Below, one piece after another: positions 6,495 to 16,738 of a stretch of 64,000 bases of DNA; the first letter of the stretch is position 1; every line of letters begins with the position of its first letter. The notes beneath the pieces are model-generated. The model was not told the DNA's origin. It made no database searches and saw only the letters and a list, made by a program, of their open reading frames with translations. Origin of the DNA: Prevotellaceae bacterium MN60. GTDB taxonomy: Bacteria > Bacteroidota > Bacteroidia > Bacteroidales > Bacteroidaceae. The position numbers and the translations under genes are program-made. The DNA is taken from positions 60,020 to 124,019 of the forward strand of contig FZQZ01000007.1 in the NCBI GenBank assembly GCA_900199555.1, given 5' to 3'.

Positions 6495-8606
6495 TTACTT
6501 CGCATTGATTTCCTTGAGCAGACGGTCTGCATGTCCCCAACGGTCCATCATGAAGAGCATGTAACGCACGTCAACATTGATGGTACGAGCCAGCTGGCGA
6601 TCGAAGAAGATATCAGAGCTCAGTGAGTCCCAGTTGCCATCGAAGGCAAGACCAAGGAGTTCGCCCTTACCATTGAAGATAGGTGAGCCACTGTTACCAC
6701 CAGTGATATCGTTGTTAGACAGGAAGCAGAGCTGCATAGTGCCAGTCTCCTTATCAGCATAAGGACCGAAATCCTTAGCAGAGAGCAGTTCGTGCATAAC
6801 AGGCTCAGCAAAGTACTCTACGTTAGAGTCAGCCTGCTGCATCTTGTCCCAAAGGCTGCGTGCGGTAGTATAGTAGCCAGAAGGCTTACCTGCCAGCTGA
6901 TATTCGCCTACCTGACCATAGGTCATACGCATAGTGAAGTTGGCATCAGAGTAGTTGGGCAGATCCTGCTCCATACGCAGCTTGGCAGCGCAGAGCCACT
7001 GCTCCTGCTGTGCAATGCTGTCGGCAACACCGATGAGGTCGGCACGAAGAGCAGCGCGCAACTCGATGAGGTTCTGACCATAGATAACACCAGGATCCTG
7101 GTCGAATGACTTCTTGTTGATATAAATCTTCTTACCGCTCTTCATCAGCATAGACTTATTATAGACATAATCTACATAAGCACGATAGTCGCCCTTGAAC
7201 TCGGTGTCGATAGTCTTGTAGATGTCGAGGTGATACTTCTTGTCAATATGGTTGCGATAGTTCTTGATGAGAGCAGCCAGCAACTCGCGGTCAGTCTCCT
7301 GATCCCAGTCTTTGCTGTTGTCCTTGAACTCTACATACTGCTTGCTCTTCTTGTCCTGAGGACCCTTTACCTCGATGCCGCTATGTACCAAGCGGGCACG
7401 GCGTGTGAGTTCGTCGCTCTCGCGTCCCCATGTATCATTATAGTAATAGAGGGCACGAACAGCATCAAAACGCTTCTGATAGAACTGTGCCAACTTGTCG
7501 AAGTCGAGCTGTCCCTTCAGATAACCTGTTGAATCCTGCCACTGACGCAGACGATTCTCAAACTCATGCTTCTGCTGAATCAGTCCGATAGAGTCGATAC
7601 ACTTGTTCATACCAATAGAGTTCTTCCAGTAGTTGCTAGAATGAGCATACTTAGACTCATACTGGATACGGATAGCCTCTGCACTCTGCATGCGGCGCCA
7701 CATAATCTCTTGCTTCACGCCACGTACCTGAATCATTGACTTGTTCATAGCGTCGCGACGCTCCTGAATACCATAGCTTGACAGGTAACGGCTGGTGCTA
7801 CCGGGATAACCCAGAATCATAGCAAAGTCGCCAGGCTTGTAGCCCTGCAGAGATACAGGAGCCCATGAAGCAGGATGATAAGGTACGTTATCCTTTGAAT
7901 ACTTGGCAGGACCATTGGTCTTGGGGTCAGCATAGATGCGGAATACAGAGTAGTCGCATGTCTGACGTGGCCACATCCAGTTGTCGGTCTCACCACCATA
8001 CTTACCCATTGACTTAGGAACGGTGAATACCAAACGAACGTCCTCGAAGTCGCGATAAGTTGTCATATAATACTTGTTGCCCTCATAGAATGGCAGCACC
8101 TCTACACGCAGGGTAGAGTCCTGCTGGCGTACTTCTTTCTGCCAAGCATTCTCCAAAGAGTCAACATATATTGCCTGACGCTCGCGGCTCATACCCTTGA
8201 GGTTAGGAACAATCTTGTCGGTAACGTCTTTCTGCTCAACCATGAAGCTAACAAAGAGGTCTTCGTTGGGAAGTTCTTCCTCATAGCTGTTGGCAACAAA
8301 ACCATTGAGCATATAGTCGTGCTCTACGGTAGAGTGACGACGAATAGCATCGAAACCACAGTGGTGGTTGGTGAATACAAGACCATTAGGAGATACTACT
8401 ACACCAGAGCAATAGCCACCGAAGTTGATGACAGCATTCTTGACAGCATTGTCACTCTGATACAACTGCTCCATAGGCAGCTGGAAGCCATACTGCTTCA
8501 TCTGCTCATAGATGGCTGTCGGCAGGTTGTAAAGTGTCCACATACCTTCATCGGCATGAGCACCAAGGGTGCAAAGACACATCAGGGATAAAATAAGTTT
8601 TTTCAT
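6495..8606 (-). CDS. S46-family dipeptidyl-peptidase, DPP7 type
   Basis: The protein has 703 residues with a type I signal (MKKLILSLMCLCTLGAHA) and acts in the periplasm, releasing dipeptides from oligopeptides as nutrients. The chymotrypsin-like halves carry the catalytic His in TNHHCGFD (residues 81/82) and the catalytic Ser in GGNSGSPIF (Ser639). From what is known of the family, the residue 18 positions after the Ser sets specificity: Gly in DPP7 (hydrophobic P1), Arg in DPP11 (acidic P1). Here it is Gly657 in LAFDGNWD, so DPP7-like specificity is predicted. Length is normal. The flippase gene lies 25 nt upstream on the same strand. Confidence 0.94.
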   Translation of the reverse strand: MKKLILSLMCLCTLGAHADEGMWTLYNLPTAIYEQMKQYGFQLPMEQLYQSDNAVKNAVINFGGYCSGVVVSPNGLVFTNHHCGFDAIRRHSTVEHDYMLNGFVANSYEEELPNEDLFVSFMVEQKDVTDKIVPNLKGMSRERQAIYVDSLENAWQKEVRQQDSTLRVEVLPFYEGNKYYMTTYRDFEDVRLVFTVPKSMGKYGGETDNWMWPRQTCDYSVFRIYADPKTNGPAKYSKDNVPYHPASWAPVSLQGYKPGDFAMILGYPGSTSRYLSSYGIQERRDAMNKSMIQVRGVKQEIMWRRMQSAEAIRIQYESKYAHSSNYWKNSIGMNKCIDSIGLIQQKHEFENRLRQWQDSTGYLKGQLDFDKLAQFYQKRFDAVRALYYYNDTWGRESDELTRRARLVHSGIEVKGPQDKKSKQYVEFKDNSKDWDQETDRELLAALIKNYRNHIDKKYHLDIYKTIDTEFKGDYRAYVDYVYNKSMLMKSGKKIYINKKSFDQDPGVIYGQNLIELRAALRADLIGVADSIAQQEQWLCAAKLRMEQDLPNYSDANFTMRMTYGQVGEYQLAGKPSGYYTTARSLWDKMQQADSNVEYFAEPVMHELLSAKDFGPYADKETGTMQLCFLSNNDITGGNSGSPIFNGKGELLGLAFDGNWDSLSSDIFFDRQLARTINVDVRYMLFMMDRWGHADRLLKEINAK

Positions 8607-8631
8607 TGCAATGTTTTAATTCACTTGATAT

Positions 8632-10077
8632 TTATTTTCGAAAATATTTTCCAATAACAGGCAGACTGGCCAGTGGCAGGTCGTGGTAAACGATATGTGC
8701 CACGAAGAGGATGATAAGCAGGGTGTTGAAAGCCAGCTTAGCAATGATAGGCCATTCGTCGGCTACTTGCATCAGGAAGAAGAATAATCCTGTAATCAAT
8801 ACATAAATCATCATATCCTTCATGGGATAAGGGATAGGATTCTTCTTTTGTCCAACGATATAGCTCAGCACCATCGCTGTACCATAACCTGCGACACCAC
8901 CCCATGCACAAGCCCAATAGCCATATTCTGGGATGAAGATGATGTTGACAGCAAGGAGTACTGAACATCCTGCCAGCGAGAACCATGCACCATAGATGGT
9001 CTTGTCAATCAGCTTATACCAGAACGATAGGTTGAAGTAGATACCCATCATAATCTCTGCTGCCATCACGATAGGTACTACGCCTAGGGCATCACGATAT
9101 TGAGAGCCAATGATGTGCTGCAAGAGTGGCATCCATCCTACTACACAAAGGAATGCCAACAGGGTGAAGATGAGGAAATACTTCATGGCTGAAGCATAGT
9201 ACTCCGTCTTGTCGGCATCCTTGCTCTTGGCAAAGACAATAGGCTCGTAGGCATAGCGGAAGGCCTGTGTAATCATCGCCATAATCATGGCAATCTTCAC
9301 GCATGAGCCATAATCGCCTAAAAGGATATTGGCTTGTTCCTCATCAGGATATATAAGTGGGAAGATAATCTTGTCGGCTACTTGGTTCAGAATACCTGCA
9401 ACACCCAGGATAATGATAGGCCATGAATAGCTGAACATCTGGCGCAATAGTTTTCCATCAAACTTCCACTGTATCTTAAACAAGTCGGGAATGAAGAACA
9501 GTGTAATGAATGCTGTACACAGCAGGTTGATGAAGAAGACATAGAACACCGATGTCTTGCCCAACCATACAAAGTAAAGAACATTCAGACCGATATTGAA
9601 GATGATAAACAGCATCTTCAGTGAGGCAAAGCGCAGGGGGCGCTTCTTATATCGTAGGAAACTGAATGGGATAGCCTGTAGGGCATCGAGAGCTACTACC
9701 ACACCCATCATCAGCAGATAGTCGGGATGAGCGGCGTAGCCAAGTGCTTCGCTAATAGGGGTTATAAAACCAAAAAGCAATATAAGGAAGATGCCCGTGA
9801 GTGAACCTACCACCGTCATTGCTATCGTGAATACGGTATCGGGCTTGTTCTTCTCGTCGTTAGCAAAGCGGAATAGGGTAGTCTCCATACCAAAGGTCAA
9901 CAACACCAGAATCAGAGCTACATAGGCATAAACATTGGTGCTGATGCCATAGTCGCCGGTGTGGTGCGGCATATAGTAGGTGTAGAGAGGTACTAACAGA
10001 TAGTTAAGGAATCTGCCAACAATACTTGACAGTCCATAGATGGCCGTATCTTTGGCCAGTGATTTCATATTTGCCAT
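8632..10077 (-). CDS. Polysaccharide/lipid-linked oligosaccharide flippase (MATE/Wzx-like)
   Basis: This 481-residue protein consists almost wholly of hydrophobic helices (about 14). It starts LAKDTAIYGLSSIVGRFLNY, the usual opening of Bacteroidota oligosaccharide flippases. The family moves undecaprenyl-linked sugar units across the inner membrane. No glycosyltransferase cluster adjoins it, so the exported glycan is unknown. It lies between the downstream S46 peptidase and the upstream esterase on the same strand with gaps of about 25 nt, so the three may share a transcript started at 10939. Confidence 0.88.
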   Translation of the reverse strand: MANMKSLAKDTAIYGLSSIVGRFLNYLLVPLYTYYMPHHTGDYGISTNVYAYVALILVLLTFGMETTLFRFANDEKNKPDTVFTIAMTVVGSLTGIFLILLFGFITPISEALGYAAHPDYLLMMGVVVALDALQAIPFSFLRYKKRPLRFASLKMLFIIFNIGLNVLYFVWLGKTSVFYVFFINLLCTAFITLFFIPDLFKIQWKFDGKLLRQMFSYSWPIIILGVAGILNQVADKIIFPLIYPDEEQANILLGDYGSCVKIAMIMAMITQAFRYAYEPIVFAKSKDADKTEYYASAMKYFLIFTLLAFLCVVGWMPLLQHIIGSQYRDALGVVPIVMAAEIMMGIYFNLSFWYKLIDKTIYGAWFSLAGCSVLLAVNIIFIPEYGYWACAWGGVAGYGTAMVLSYIVGQKKNPIPYPMKDMMIYVLITGLFFFLMQVADEWPIIAKLAFNTLLIILFVAHIVYHDLPLASLPVIGKYFRK

Positions 10078-10101
10078 AATTGCAAGATATTCTTATGTAT
10101 A

Positions 10102-10917
10102 TTAGAAACTGTGTAGCCAAGCCTTCAGTTCGAGCATCATTTCTAGATGGTATGCAAACGATTGACTGATGCCAAATCCATGACCTCCAGTGGGATAGAT
10201 ATGCATAGACGCAGGCACCTTATTGGCATAGAGCTCTTCATAATAGTTGAGGCTGTTGGTAGGAGGTACGATGTTGTCATCGTTGGCCAATATCAGGAAT
10301 GCTCGTGGGGTATGACGACCAACGTGCTGCTCATTGCAGTATTCGTTTAGCAACTTGCGTTTGGGCTTCTTTCCAAGTAGATTTTCTCGTGAGCCCTGAT
10401 GGGTAATGCCCTGCTCCATAGAGATAACAGGATAAAAGAGTATCTGGAAGTTGGGAGCAGCATCGCCAGAGGCATGGGTAGCAATAGTAGAGGCCAGATG
10501 ACCACCTGCTGAGAATCCCATGATGCCTACATCCTTCGTGTTGATATGCCACTGCTTAGCATGTTTGCGTACCATTCGCATCGCTTCTGTAGCATCTTCA
10601 GCAGGAACCTGCCATACACCATGAGGCATACGATACTTCAAAACGATAAATGCAACGCCTTGGCCATTAAAGAAAGAGGCCCACTGATGTCCCTCATGAT
10701 CCATCGCCAAACCAGTGTAGCCACCACCAGGACAACAAACAACAGCACGACCTGTGGCTATCTTCTCGTCGGGAAGATAAACCCAGATTTTTGCCATATC
10801 CTTGGGATCGCCATTACTTGTATGTGGACCATTAGGCCACAGATTCATTTCGATAGGCTTCTGCGCGAAAGCAGCTGTCGTTATAAACATGATGAGCCCC
10901 AATAACCATTTTTTCAT
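10102..10917 (-). CDS. Secreted alpha/beta hydrolase, BD-FAE/acetyl-esterase type
   Basis: The 271-residue protein has a signal peptide (cleavage after TTAAFA). The oxyanion loop is CPGGGYTGL and the nucleophile is Ser136 in GFSAGGH. The likely acid is Asp213/214 in ANDDNIVP and the base is His246 in GGHGFG, completing a triad. Family members remove acetyl or feruloyl groups from plant xylan side chains or other sugar esters. The exact substrate cannot be told, and no xylanase gene lies next to it. It is the first gene after the promoter at 10939-10947. Confidence 0.85.
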   Translation of the reverse strand: MKKWLLGLIMFITTAAFAQKPIEMNLWPNGPHTSNGDPKDMAKIWVYLPDEKIATGRAVVCCPGGGYTGLAMDHEGHQWASFFNGQGVAFIVLKYRMPHGVWQVPAEDATEAMRMVRKHAKQWHINTKDVGIMGFSAGGHLASTIATHASGDAAPNFQILFYPVISMEQGITHQGSRENLLGKKPKRKLLNEYCNEQHVGRHTPRAFLILANDDNIVPPTNSLNYYEELYANKVPASMHIYPTGGHGFGISQSFAYHLEMMLELKAWLHSF

Positions 10918-10938
10918 AATTATTCATTTTTATTGCTT

Positions 10939-10947
10939 GCAAAGGTA
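10939..10947 (-). promoter_or_regulatory. -7 box for the esterase-flippase-peptidase genes
   Basis: On the minus strand this reads TACCTTTGC, the phylum consensus, about 22 nt before the esterase start codon. Confidence 0.7.
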
Positions 10948-11098
10948 CAAAAAAAACATTTCTCTGCATCATGATTATATCAAAAACTCACAAAATGACC
11001 TATAAAGGAGTATCCTTTATCTTTGTTTTGAGAGCATTTCAAACGTTAAGAAAATAAAAAAACCACTATATATATAAGGTGTAACCAAAACTTTTCTC

Positions 11099-11107
11099 TA
11101 CTTTTGC
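11099..11107 (+). promoter_or_regulatory. -7 box for topA
   Basis: TACTTTTGC followed by AGCCCGAA, 27 nt before the topA ATG; the AT-rich tract upstream is typical. Confidence 0.75.
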
Positions 11108-11134
11108 AGCCCGAAACAATATTTTTTTGAGTAT

Positions 11135-13441
11135 ATGCAAAAGAATCTAGTGATAGTAGAGTCTCCTGCTAAGGCAAAGACCATTGAGAAATTCCTAGGC
11201 AGCGACTACAAGGTAATGTCAAGCTATGGACACATCCGTGACTTGAAAAAGAAGGAGATGAGTATTGACACTGGTACACTCGAACCAGAATATGAGATAC
11301 CAGAGGAGAAAGAGAAACTCGTCAAAGAGTTGAAAGCCAATGCCCAGAAGGCAGAAAAGGTTTGGCTCGCATCCGATGAAGACCGCGAGGGAGAAGCTAT
11401 TTCATGGCACTTGTGCGAAGTATTGGGACTTGACGAGGAGAAAACAAATCGTATTGTATTCCACGAGATAACCAAGCCTGCTATCCTGCAGGCTATTGAG
11501 ACACCACGTCACCTGGATATGAATCTGGTTAACGCCCAGCAGGCTCGTCGTGTACTTGACCGATTGGTAGGCTTTAAGTTGTCGCCCGTATTGTGGCGTA
11601 AGGTAAAGCCAGCTCTTTCTGCAGGTCGTGTACAGAGTGTAGCCGTTCGCTTGATAGTAGAGCGCGAACGCGAGATTCAGAACTTCCAGACAGAGGTGTA
11701 TTACAATGTTGCAGGTATCTTTGCCATTACGAATCCCGATGGTTCGCAGACAGAGGTAAAGGCTACACTGGCACAACGTCTGAAGACTCATGAGGAAGTG
11801 GAGCAGTTCTTGAAGAAATGTATTGACGCTACATATACGGTTGATGCTGTCAACAAGAAGCCACTGAAGCGTACTCCTGCACCTCCTTTCACTACTTCTA
11901 CACTGCAACAGGAAGCTGCTCGTAAGTTGGGCTTCACCGTATCGCAGACCATGATGGTGGCACAGCATCTGTACGAACATGGACAGATTACCTATATGCG
12001 TACTGACTCTGTAAACCTTTCTGGATTGTGTATCAATGCCAGCAAGGAAGAGATTACCAAACTTTATGGCGAGGAATATAGCAAAGTACGCCAGTATCAT
12101 ACCAGTTCAAAGGGTGCTCAGGAAGCGCACGAAGCTATCCGTCCTACCTATATGGATCGTAGCGAGATTGAGGGAACAGCTCAGGAGCGCAAGCTTTACG
12201 ACTTGATTTGGAAGCGCACTATCGCTAGTCAGATGGCGGATGCGGAAATTGAGAAGACAACGGTGAACATCGCTATTAGTGGTGCCAGCGAGCAGTTCGT
12301 TGCTCAGGGTGAAGTTGTTAAGTTTGATGGTTTCATCAAGGTCTATCGTGAGTCTATCGATGATGACGATACACAAGACGAGGAGAGCCACATCCTGCCA
12401 CCATTGAAGAAGGGCATGGAGCTTACACGTCGCGAAATACTGGCTACAGAACGCTTTAGCCAAGGTCCTCAGCGCTATACGGAAGCATCGCTGGTACACA
12501 AATTGGAGGAGCTGGGTATTGGCCGTCCTTCAACTTATGCACCAACCATTTCAACTATTCAGCAGCGCGAATATGTTCACAAGGGTGACAAGAAGGGTGA
12601 GGAACGCACCTATACCATCGATACCTTAAAGGGTAAGCTGATTACACAGAAGGTTCGTAAGGAAATGGCTGGTTCTGATAAGGGTAAGTTGCTGCCTACC
12701 GATATTGGTATGGTGGTTAATGACTTCCTGATGAAATACTTCCCCACTATTATGGACTATAACTTCACTGCCAAGGTGGAGCAAGACTTCGATAAGATTG
12801 CGGAAGGCAACGAGCAGTGGACTAATATGCTGAAAGGCTTCTATAAGAAGTTTGAACCAATAGTAGAGAAAACGATGAATGCTCGTCAGGAGCGTAAGGC
12901 CGGTGAGCGCCAACTGGGTAAAGATCCCAAGAGTGGAAAGCCTGTATTTGTAAAAATCGGTCGCTTCGGTCCTGTTGTACAGATTGGTTCTGCCGAAGAT
13001 GCAGAGAAGCCACAGTTCGCTCAGTTGCCAAGCGATAAGAGCATGGAGAGCTTGACACTTGAGGAGGCTTTGGAACTCTTCAAACTGCCACGCACTGTGG
13101 GTGATTTCGAAGGTTCGCCTGTAACAATCGGTGCTGGTCGCTTTGGTCCCTATATTTTGCATCAGAAGAAATACACCTCTCTGCCCAAGGGTACAGATCC
13201 TATGACAATCACCCTCGAAGAAGCTGTTAAACTCATCAACGAGAAACGTCAGCAGGAGACCCAGAAGCACATCAAGATCTTCATAGAAGATGAAAAGTTG
13301 GAGGTGCTCAATGGACGTTATGGTGCTTATCTGGCTTATGATGGTAAGAACTATCGTTTACCTAAAGCTCTCCAAGCCAAAGCAGCCGAGTTGAAATACG
13401 ACGAGTGCATGGCCATCATCGAGAAGCAGCAGAAGTCGTAA
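11135..13441 (+). CDS. topA: DNA topoisomerase I
   Basis: This 768-residue type IA topoisomerase relaxes negative supercoils. The Toprim domain opens VIVESPAKAKTIEKFLG and has SDEDREGEAI for metal binding. The catalytic tyrosine is Tyr287 in ITYMRTDSVN. In place of zinc fingers, the C-terminus has about three repeats with the core GRFGPY (GRFGPVVQIG, GRFGPYILHQ, GRYGAYLAYDG), the usual arrangement in this phylum. It is the first gene of a plus-strand run with aroK 20 nt downstream. Confidence 0.97.
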   Translation: MQKNLVIVESPAKAKTIEKFLGSDYKVMSSYGHIRDLKKKEMSIDTGTLEPEYEIPEEKEKLVKELKANAQKAEKVWLASDEDREGEAISWHLCEVLGLDEEKTNRIVFHEITKPAILQAIETPRHLDMNLVNAQQARRVLDRLVGFKLSPVLWRKVKPALSAGRVQSVAVRLIVEREREIQNFQTEVYYNVAGIFAITNPDGSQTEVKATLAQRLKTHEEVEQFLKKCIDATYTVDAVNKKPLKRTPAPPFTTSTLQQEAARKLGFTVSQTMMVAQHLYEHGQITYMRTDSVNLSGLCINASKEEITKLYGEEYSKVRQYHTSSKGAQEAHEAIRPTYMDRSEIEGTAQERKLYDLIWKRTIASQMADAEIEKTTVNIAISGASEQFVAQGEVVKFDGFIKVYRESIDDDDTQDEESHILPPLKKGMELTRREILATERFSQGPQRYTEASLVHKLEELGIGRPSTYAPTISTIQQREYVHKGDKKGEERTYTIDTLKGKLITQKVRKEMAGSDKGKLLPTDIGMVVNDFLMKYFPTIMDYNFTAKVEQDFDKIAEGNEQWTNMLKGFYKKFEPIVEKTMNARQERKAGERQLGKDPKSGKPVFVKIGRFGPVVQIGSAEDAEKPQFAQLPSDKSMESLTLEEALELFKLPRTVGDFEGSPVTIGAGRFGPYILHQKKYTSLPKGTDPMTITLEEAVKLINEKRQQETQKHIKIFIEDEKLEVLNGRYGAYLAYDGKNYRLPKALQAKAAELKYDECMAIIEKQQKS

Positions 13442-13461
13442 ACATCATAAAATACAGATTA

Positions 13462-14001
13462 ATGAGACGTATCATTCTTGTTGGCTACATGGGCTCCGGT
13501 AAGACCACCGTAGGAAAGGCTCTCTCGAAAGAGACGGGCATGATGTTCTATGATTTAGACTGGTATATAGAGAGCCGTATGCGCAAGACTGTATCAGAGA
13601 TCTTTGCCGAGCGAGGAGAAGAGGGCTTCCGCAAAATAGAGTACAATATGTTGCACGAGGTAGCCGAATTTGAGAATGTCATCATCAGTTGTGGCGGTGG
13701 CACTCCTTGCTTCTATGACAACATGGACTATCTGAATCAGCAGGGTGATGTGGTGTATCTGAAGGCTACTCCAGAAACACTTTATAAGCATCTGTTGATG
13801 GCAAAGGTAGAACGTCCGCTAATCAAAGGGAAAAGTTCGGAAGAACTGATAACCTACATTACAGAGCATTTGAAAGAGCGTGAGCCTTTCTACCAGAAGG
13901 CTCGTAATACCGTAGATGTCACTCTGCTTGACAACTACGATAAGATTAATATCACCGTAGAGAAGATAAAAGAACTACTATTTTCTACACGTACCCAATA
14001 A
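13462..14001 (+). CDS. aroK: Shikimate kinase
   Basis: Starting at the ATG at 13462 (the frame is open upstream within topA, but homology begins here), the protein has 179 residues. It phosphorylates shikimate at O-3 with ATP, the fifth step to chorismate. The P-loop is GYMGSGKTT (residues 8-16), the shikimate/Mg residues lie in FYDLDWYIE, and SCGGGTP follows. RPLIKG marks the lid region. speA begins 11 nt downstream. Confidence 0.95.
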   Translation: MRRIILVGYMGSGKTTVGKALSKETGMMFYDLDWYIESRMRKTVSEIFAERGEEGFRKIEYNMLHEVAEFENVIISCGGGTPCFYDNMDYLNQQGDVVYLKATPETLYKHLLMAKVERPLIKGKSSEELITYITEHLKEREPFYQKARNTVDVTLLDNYDKINITVEKIKELLFSTRTQ

Positions 14002-14012
14002 AATATTGCCGC

Positions 14013-15905
14013 ATGAAGAAATGGACCATCGACGATGCCCGTGAGTTGTATAACATCAATGGTTGGGGCACAAGTTATTTCGGAATCAACGACAAGGGTG
14101 ATGTCTATGTTACTCCTTGTAAGGATGAAGCACAGATTGACCTGCGTGAGGTTATGGATGAGCTGTCATTGCGTGATGTAACAGCCCCTGTGTTATTGCG
14201 CTTCCCTGATATTCTGGATAACCGTATCGAGAAAACCTGGAGTTGCTTTAAAAAAGCAGCTAAAGAGTATGACTATAAGGGTGAGAACTATGTGGTTTAT
14301 CCCATCAAGGTCAACCAGATGCAGCCTGTTGTAGAGGAAATTATCTCACACGGACGCAAGTTTAATCTGGGTGTTGAGGCTGGTTCTAAACCTGAGTTGC
14401 ACGCTGTGATTGCAGTACAGTGCCAGAGTGATTCAATTATTGTATGTAATGGATACAAGGATGAATCGTATATAGAATTGGCTCTATTGGCTCAGAAGAT
14501 GGGCAAGCAGATATTTATTGTCGTAGAGAAGTTGAACGAACTCGACGTCATCGCTCGTGTGGCAAAGCAGCTGAACGTCCGTCCAAATATCGGTATCCGT
14601 ATCAAACTGGCTTCTTCTGGTAGTGGCAAATGGGAAGAGAGCGGTGGTGATGCCTCAAAATTTGGTCTGACTAGTGCAGAACTGCTGGAAGCATTAGAGT
14701 TGTTGGACAAAAAGGATATGCGCGATTGTCTGCGCCTTATTCATTTCCATATTGGTTCACAGATTACCAAGATTCGTCGTATCCAGACAGCCTTGCGTGA
14801 AGCATCTCAGTTCTATATCCAACTGCATAAGATGGGTTACAATGTGGACTTCGTTGACTGTGGTGGTGGACTTGGCGTTGACTACGACGGAACACGTTCT
14901 CCTTCGAGTGAGAGTTCGGTCAACTATTCTATTCAGGAATATGTAAACGACTGTATCTATACCTTTGTAGATGCAGCCAACAAGAATAATCTGCCTCATC
15001 CCAATATCATTACCGAAAGTGGTCGTTCATTGGCTGCACATCATTCTGTGCTGGTCATTGATGTACTGGAGACGGCCTCACTGCCAGAGATGCCTGAGGA
15101 GTTTGAACCAGACGAAAACTCACATCAGTTGGTTAAGGACCTCTACGAGATTTGGGACAACCTGTCACCACGCAATGTGTTGGAAGACTGGCACGACGCT
15201 GAGCAAATCCGCGAAGAGGTACTCGACTTGTTTAGTCATGGTATGGTAGATTTGAAAACGCGTGCTGAGATTGAGGCTATGTATTGGAGCGTTTGCCATG
15301 AAATCAATGCACTGGCAAAGAATATGAAGCATGTTCCAGAGGAACTGATGAATATCGACAAACTGTTGGCAGATAAATACTTCTGCAACTTCTCGCTATT
15401 CCAGTCGTTGCCCGACTCATGGGCCATCGACCAGATGTTCCCCATCATGCCTATTCAGCGACTCGGCGAGCGCCCAACGCGTAATGCTACATTGCAGGAT
15501 ATCACTTGCGACAGTGATGGTAAGATTGTTAATTTCGTAACAAATCGTCATAATTCGCATTCACTGCCTGTGCATGCGCTGAAGCGTAACGAGGCTTACT
15601 ATCTGGGTGTGTTCTTAGTAGGTGCCTATCAGGAGATACTGGGTGATATGCATAACCTCTTTGGTGATACCACTGCAGTACACATATCTGTGAAAGATGG
15701 TGGCTATCATATTGATCAGATTATCGATGGTGAGACTGTTGCTGAGGTGCTTGATTATGTACAATATGACCCCAAGAAACTGGTACGCCAGTTAGAAGTG
15801 TGGGTTACTAAGAGTGTAAAGCAAGGAAAGATTTCTTTGGAGGAGGGAAAAGAATTCCTCTCCAACTATCGTAGTGGCCTCTATGGCTATACATATCTGG
15901 AATAA
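14013..15905 (+). CDS. speA: Biosynthetic arginine decarboxylase
   Basis: This 630-residue, fold III PLP enzyme converts arginine to agmatine, the first step of the agmatine route to polyamines. The PLP lysine is Lys99 in YPIKVNQMQP, and HFHIGSQ and the glycine-rich DCGGGLGVDYDG bind the cofactor phosphate. The length matches SpeA rather than the shorter ornithine or diaminopimelate decarboxylases. Its stop overlaps the argB start by one base (TAATG), so translation is probably coupled. Placing an arginine consumer and an arginine-synthesis kinase together links arginine supply to polyamine production (inference). Confidence 0.96.
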   Translation: MKKWTIDDARELYNINGWGTSYFGINDKGDVYVTPCKDEAQIDLREVMDELSLRDVTAPVLLRFPDILDNRIEKTWSCFKKAAKEYDYKGENYVVYPIKVNQMQPVVEEIISHGRKFNLGVEAGSKPELHAVIAVQCQSDSIIVCNGYKDESYIELALLAQKMGKQIFIVVEKLNELDVIARVAKQLNVRPNIGIRIKLASSGSGKWEESGGDASKFGLTSAELLEALELLDKKDMRDCLRLIHFHIGSQITKIRRIQTALREASQFYIQLHKMGYNVDFVDCGGGLGVDYDGTRSPSSESSVNYSIQEYVNDCIYTFVDAANKNNLPHPNIITESGRSLAAHHSVLVIDVLETASLPEMPEEFEPDENSHQLVKDLYEIWDNLSPRNVLEDWHDAEQIREEVLDLFSHGMVDLKTRAEIEAMYWSVCHEINALAKNMKHVPEELMNIDKLLADKYFCNFSLFQSLPDSWAIDQMFPIMPIQRLGERPTRNATLQDITCDSDGKIVNFVTNRHNSHSLPVHALKRNEAYYLGVFLVGAYQEILGDMHNLFGDTTAVHISVKDGGYHIDQIIDGETVAEVLDYVQYDPKKLVRQLEVWVTKSVKQGKISLEEGKEFLSNYRSGLYGYTYLE

Positions 15906-16681
15906 TGAAGCAGAAACTCACAATCATCAAGGTAGGCGGAGCTGTTGTAGAAGACGAGGCTCAACTGGCTCAGTTGCTAAAGGACTTTGCTGCCATTGAA
16001 GGTCGTAAGGTGCTGGTACATGGTGGAGGTCGCAAGGCAACCAAGATGGCCGAACGACTAGGCATCGAGACACAGATGGTTAATGGCAGACGTATTACCG
16101 ATGCTGCCATGCTTGAAGTGGTAACGATGGTATATGGAGGACTTGTCAATAAGCATCTCGTAGCCTGCTTGCAAGCTAATGGTATCAATGCAATTGGACT
16201 GACTGGTGCTGACGGCAATGTTATTCATAGTCAAAAGCGCCCTCTTAAGGATGGCATAGACTATGGTTTTGTAGGAGATGTGGACAAGGCAGATGGTGAT
16301 ACCTTAAGTCGTCTTGTTGAGGCAGGATTTACGCCCATTATGGCTCCTCTGACTCACGATGGTAAAGGAAACATCCTCAATACCAATGCTGACACGATAG
16401 CCTCAGAAACTGCCAAAGCTTTAGCAAAGCATTATGATGTGACACTCATCTTCGCTTTTGAGAAGAAAGGAGTACTCAGTAATCCAGATGACGACGATGC
16501 TGTCATCGCCACCATTACTCATGAAGATTTTGTGAGATATAAAGAAAGCGGAACCATCAGCGGAGGCATGCTCCCTAAGGTAGAAAATGCCCTCGCTGCC
16601 GTCGATGCAGGAGTATGTCGGGTGATTATCACCCATGCCACAGCTATCGATGGACAACATGGTACTGTTATTACAAAATAA
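15905..16681 (+). CDS. argB: Acetylglutamate kinase
   Basis: The 258-residue protein phosphorylates N-acetylglutamate (or N-succinylglutamate in Bacteroidales, known for the pathway in this order) in arginine synthesis. It has the amino-acid-kinase fold: IIKVGGAVVEDE at the N-terminus, VHGGGRKA for the substrate loop, and ILNTNADTIASETA and SGGMLPKVENA for the nucleotide side. It is coupled to speA by a one-base overlap. Confidence 0.93.
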   Translation: MKQKLTIIKVGGAVVEDEAQLAQLLKDFAAIEGRKVLVHGGGRKATKMAERLGIETQMVNGRRITDAAMLEVVTMVYGGLVNKHLVACLQANGINAIGLTGADGNVIHSQKRPLKDGIDYGFVGDVDKADGDTLSRLVEAGFTPIMAPLTHDGKGNILNTNADTIASETAKALAKHYDVTLIFAFEKKGVLSNPDDDDAVIATITHEDFVRYKESGTISGGMLPKVENALAAVDAGVCRVIITHATAIDGQHGTVITK

Positions 16682-16738
16682 TTTTTTTCTTAATTCCTGT
16701 AACTTTCATGTTTCTGAATCGTCATTTTAATTAGAGAG

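Noticed and set aside
12626..13270. 214-residue minus-strand frame inside topA
   Set aside because: It is antisense to a strongly conserved coding region and shows no family features; a coding shadow.
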